Origin: an uncultured Devosia sp.
GTDB taxonomy: Bacteria; Pseudomonadota; Alphaproteobacteria; Rhizobiales; Devosiaceae
Length of the DNA: 6,637 bases
Assembly (NCBI GenBank): GCA_946480655.1
Contig: CAMLKN010000126.1
Span: forward strand, 1 to 6,637
Direction: 5' to 3'
A model generated the notes under the pieces. The model was given only the letters and a program-made list of their open reading frames with translations. It did not search any database and was not told the origin of the DNA. Below, one piece after another: positions 5,085 to 6,637 of the stretch (within the stretch, counting starts at the first letter, position 1; each line of letters begins with the position of its first letter). Position numbers and translations under genes: made by a program.

Positions 5085-5507
5085 CTATTTCCTGGCTTTC
5101 TTGGTAGCAGCTTCGCCATTGGCCATGGCGGCGGCCTTGATGAGGTTCTTGAAGGCAGGGCCGTCGATTGCTTCTCCCTCGAAGAAGTCGATGGCGCGGC
5201 GGACATTGCCTTCCATGCTTGAATTGAAGAGATGGTCCGGATCGTCGAGCGCGGCGCCCTTGGGGAAGGTGGTCTTGACCGCGGCCTTGTAGACCTCGCC
5301 GGTGCAGAGAATGCCGTTATGCGACCAGACCGGCTTGCCCCACTTCCACTCTTCCACCACGCCAGGCAGGGCCTCGTGAATGAGCTTGCGCAGTTCGGCG
5401 AGTTTTGCACCGCGCCAGTCGGGCAGGGCGGCGATGCGCTGGTCGATCAGTTCGGTCTGCGTGGCGCCGGTGGCAAGGTCGGCGGCGCTGTTCTTGGAAA
5501 AGGTCAT
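5085..5507 (-). CDS. DUF1801 domain protein (copy 1)
   Basis: A 140-aa protein of the DUF1801 (YdhG-like) family, soluble and of unknown biochemical function. The core runs from IDQRIAALPDWRGAKLAELRKLIHEALPGVVEEWKWGKPVW (about 21-61), with the diagnostic W-x-K-W-x-x-P. Then come CTGEVYKAAVKTTFPKGAAL (68-87), LFNSSMEGNVRRAIDFFEGEAID (93-115) and a Lys/Ala-rich tail. The start at 5507 is favoured over a longer frame to 5561 because AAGGA (5516-5520) sits 8 nt upstream. That ribosome-binding site overlaps the TAA stop of the preceding DUF1801 gene, indicating coupled translation. Together with the next copy it forms a tandem pair of the same family that has diverged strongly, which argues for distinct partners or ligands. 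Confidence 0.88.
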   Translation of the reverse strand: MTFSKNSAADLATGATQTELIDQRIAALPDWRGAKLAELRKLIHEALPGVVEEWKWGKPVWSHNGILCTGEVYKAAVKTTFPKGAALDDPDHLFNSSMEGNVRRAIDFFEGEAIDGPAFKNLIKAAAMANGEAATKKARK

Positions 5508-5518
5508 TGTCGCAATCC

Positions 5519-5968
5519 TTAGAGTTTTTCGCCGGGAAGCCGGCTGGCCTGCTTGATCCAATCGGCGAACTGGGCTTCGTCGATCGTGTCGGTCTCGTAG
5601 ATGTCGAGGTAGCGCACGGCAGCCTGTTTCGAGGTGCCGGGGGGAAGGGGATCAAGCTGGGCACCGTTGTGGAAGGCGACCTTCACGTATTTGGTCATGC
5701 AGTGAAAGCTGACGAAATAGATGTCGTCCTCAAGGCCATAGAAGGGCGTGTTCCATTTCACGGCCTTCTTCACGCCTGGCACGGCCTGCTCGATGATGGC
5801 GTCCAGTTTCTCGCCAACGGCCCGCTGCCAGCCCGGCATGGCGGCGATATAGCGCTGCACCACCTCGTCACCATAGCCCTTGGCGATCTGCGGATTGCCG
5901 CCCGCAAGCCGGATCACGCCGTCCGGGCCGGGCTTGAGCGGTGGCCGCTTGGCCTTGCCCTCAGGCAT
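5519..5968 (-). CDS. DUF1801 domain protein (copy 2)
   Basis: A 149-aa DUF1801 protein. After a basic, proline-rich N-terminus (KAKRPPLKPGPDG) the family core is AAMPGWQRAVGEKLDAIIEQAVPGVKKAVKWNTPFYGLE (42-80), with the same P-x-W ... A-x-PGV ... KW-x-x-P spacing as its neighbour. It continues YFVSFHCMTKYVKVAFHNGAQLDP (84-107), where the neighbour has a shorter Cys-containing equivalent, and ends with a DEAQFADWIKQASRLPG helix (130-146). Its ATG overlaps the end of the membrane-protein gene by 8 nt (5961-5968) without a clear ribosome-binding site, so reinitiation after that gene is likely. Stop to next start is 11 nt. Similarity to the neighbour is limited to core positions, so this is an old duplication or independent recruitment. 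Confidence 0.88.
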   Translation of the reverse strand: MPEGKAKRPPLKPGPDGVIRLAGGNPQIAKGYGDEVVQRYIAAMPGWQRAVGEKLDAIIEQAVPGVKKAVKWNTPFYGLEDDIYFVSFHCMTKYVKVAFHNGAQLDPLPPGTSKQAAVRYLDIYETDTIDEAQFADWIKQASRLPGEKL

Positions 5969-6182
5969 GGTTCACGGCGGCGCGACGGCGGCCGACGTAA
6001 TGCTGGAAGAACATGAAGAGGCCGGAGAACAGCAGCAGGAAGAGCGGCAGCAGCGGCGAATAAGTGACGAGAGGCGGCACGCCGGCCTGTCCGAGGAAGC
6101 CGATGAAGACGAAATTGGCGATGACCGTCAGCGTGAAGACGATGGAGGTCCAGCGATGGAAGCTGCGGATGAAGCGGGTCAT
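5961..6182 (-). CDS. Small two-helix membrane protein, unidentified
   Basis: A 73-aa inner-membrane protein. Two hydrophobic segments are clear: about 12-30 (TSIVFTLTVIANFVFIGFL) and about 43-62 (PLLPLFLLLFSGLFMFFQHY), joined by a short GQAGVPPLVTYS loop. Both ends are basic (R3, R6, H9, R10; RRR at 65-67), so by the positive-inside rule N- and C-termini face the cytoplasm. Its ATG overlaps the arsR stop as ATGA (6179-6182) and its end overlaps the DUF1801 gene by 8 nt, so it is tightly locked into the operon. No enzymatic motif is seen and no family name is assigned. Its location directly behind an ArsR gene recalls repressor/membrane-protein pairs such as SdpR-SdpI, but SdpI is larger and no sequence relation is claimed. 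Confidence 0.8.
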   Translation of the reverse strand: MTRFIRSFHRWTSIVFTLTVIANFVFIGFLGQAGVPPLVTYSPLLPLFLLLFSGLFMFFQHYVGRRRAAVNHA

Positions 6183-6502
6183 TGGTCTATCCTTGTGAGC
6201 AAATTTTCGAGGGCATCGAGCCGGGCCTCCCAGAAGCCGGTCATCTCACGGGTCCAGTCCGCGAGGGGGGAAAGGGCTTGGGGGCGGGCGGAATAGTGGG
6301 TCTGGCGGCCGGCATGGCGGTCCTGCACCAGACCGGCCTGCTTGAGCACGGCAAGGTGCTTGGAGACGGTGGGCTGGGCGACACCGGCAAAGCTGGTCAG
6401 CGTGCCGACGGTCTGTTCCCCTTGCCGGCAGAGCTGTTCGAAAATGGCCCGCCGAGTCGGGTCGGCAAGCGATCGGAACAGGGCGTCCTGGGTTTCGTTC
6501 AT
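6179..6502 (-). CDS. ArsR-family winged-helix repressor (head of the DUF1801/SRPBCC operon)
   Basis: A 107-aa ArsR-type repressor, of a subgroup different from the one at 1086-1409. The dimer helix and first DNA-binding-domain helix are DALFRSLADPTRRAIFEQLCRQGEQTV (6-32), with the hallmark LADPTRRAI. The HTH is TLTSFAGVAQPTVSKHLAVLKQAGLV (34-59), where QPTVSKHLAVLKQAGLV is almost a textbook recognition helix. The wing is DRHAGRQTHYSARP (61-74) and a C-terminal helix carries WEARLDALENLL. Only one Cys (25), so no classical metal site. No Shine-Dalgarno sequence precedes the ATG. It overlaps the membrane-protein gene by ATGA and heads a five-gene operon ending in SRPBCC. Repression of its own operon is inferred from inverted repeats upstream. 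Confidence 0.93.
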   Translation of the reverse strand: MNETQDALFRSLADPTRRAIFEQLCRQGEQTVGTLTSFAGVAQPTVSKHLAVLKQAGLVQDRHAGRQTHYSARPQALSPLADWTREMTGFWEARLDALENLLTRIDQ

Positions 6503-6521
6503 GGGATTACATTCACGATTG

Positions 6522-6553
6522 GCTATGGGTTATATTCATAGCTGATCATGAAT
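6522..6553. promoter_or_regulatory. Overlapping inverted repeats, possible ArsR operator
   Basis: Two perfect 6-bp inverted repeats overlap: GCTATG (6522-6527) with CATAGC (6537-6542), spacer 9; and ATTCAT (6534-6539) with ATGAAT (6548-6553), spacer 8. They cover the -10 and spacer of the promoter above, the expected position for repression. Arms are short, so only one, or neither, may be the real site. Confidence 0.4.
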
Positions 6554-6562
6554 GAATGTCAA
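6529..6562 (-). promoter_or_regulatory. Probable promoter of the ArsR-DUF1801-SRPBCC operon
   Basis: On the minus strand a consensus -35 TTGACA (6562-6557) is followed after 16 bp by TATGAA (6540-6535). TATAAC (6534-6529) lies directly after it but at a 22-bp spacing. The -35 begins 13 bp after the stop codon of the gene to the right. A start near 6528 would leave about 25 nt of leader before the ATG at 6502. Assigned by eye. Confidence 0.5.
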
Positions 6563-6575
6563 GTAACGGTGATGT

Positions 6576-6637
6576 TCAGATCGCGCCGGGCAGGCTGAGG
6601 CCTTCGAAATAGGCCTTGGCGTGCTCGAAGAAGATGG
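6576..6637 (-). CDS. C-terminal end of an unidentified protein (partial)
   Basis: The minus strand reads a coherent C-terminus, IFFEHAKAYFEGLSLPGAI followed by TGA at 6578-6576, entering from the right edge. Only 19 codons and two bases are inside the window, too few to name a family. Codon choice and the amphipathic helix-like sequence look like a genuine gene end. Its stop is 13 bp before the -35 box of the following ArsR operon, so the two are probably separate transcripts, although read-through is possible. Confidence 0.55.
   Translation of the reverse strand, partial: IFFEHAKAYFEGLSLPGAI

Noticed and set aside
4597..5292. 231-codon plus-strand ORF across the SRPBCC and DUF1801 genes
   Set aside because: Antisense shadow of two recognisable genes; no motif or ribosome-binding site.
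6509..6559. Inverted repeat ACATTCA (6509-6515) / TGAATGT (6553-6559)
   Set aside because: The arms are perfect but 37 bp apart, with closer and better-placed repeats between them; likely chance in an AT-rich promoter.

Overview
The window is GC-rich, densely packed bacterial DNA with short intergenic gaps and many 4-8 nt gene overlaps. Gene content points to an alphaproteobacterium, probably of the order Hyphomicrobiales (Devosia-like): a PuuE-UraD purine-catabolic fusion, ureidoglycine aminohydrolase, ArsR/AHSA1 cassettes, DUF1801 proteins, and paired CCTCGG-type intergenic palindromes. The taxonomic call is an inference from gene families and composition. No tRNA, rRNA, CRISPR array, transposase or phage gene is visible.

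Layout from left to right. (1) 1-331, minus: the N-terminal 110 codons of (S)-ureidoglycine aminohydrolase (AllE type). (2) 344-1030, minus: a glutathione S-transferase family protein, 12 nt upstream of allE and so probably co-transcribed with it. (3) 1086-1409, minus: an ArsR-type repressor. It is divergent from (4) 1462-2805, plus: an SRPBCC/AHSA1 protein, a VOC (glyoxalase-fold) protein overlapping it by ATGA, and a second SRPBCC/AHSA1 protein. A perfect 20-bp inverted repeat at 1408-1427 lies between the divergent promoters. (5) 2806-3013: mostly non-coding, with a doubtful 45-aa ORF. (6) 3014-4432, minus: allantoinase PuuE fused to OHCU decarboxylase UraD. (7) 4433-4647: intergenic, with two back-to-back perfect hairpins of identical geometry (REP-like pair). 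(8) 6502 down to 4648, minus: a compact five-gene operon: ArsR repressor, 73-aa two-helix membrane protein, two consecutive DUF1801 proteins, and a third SRPBCC/AHSA1 protein. (9) 6576-6637, minus: the last 19 codons of an unidentified gene.

How the genes work together. The purine genes cover consecutive steps after uricase and HIU hydrolase: UraD makes S-allantoin from OHCU, PuuE opens it to allantoate, and AllE releases ammonia from ureidoglycine once allantoate has been deiminated by an enzyme not in this window. The rest consists of two unrelated ArsR-controlled cassettes, each pairing a small winged-helix repressor with SRPBCC ligand-binding-fold proteins. One adds a VOC protein, the other a membrane peptide and two DUF1801 proteins. 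Such ArsR/AHSA1 pairs are widespread in proteobacteria, but their substrates are mostly unknown. The five-gene operon at 4648-6502 is the best candidate here for an uncharacterised system. The most concrete regulatory feature is the operator/promoter arrangement at 1403-1444.
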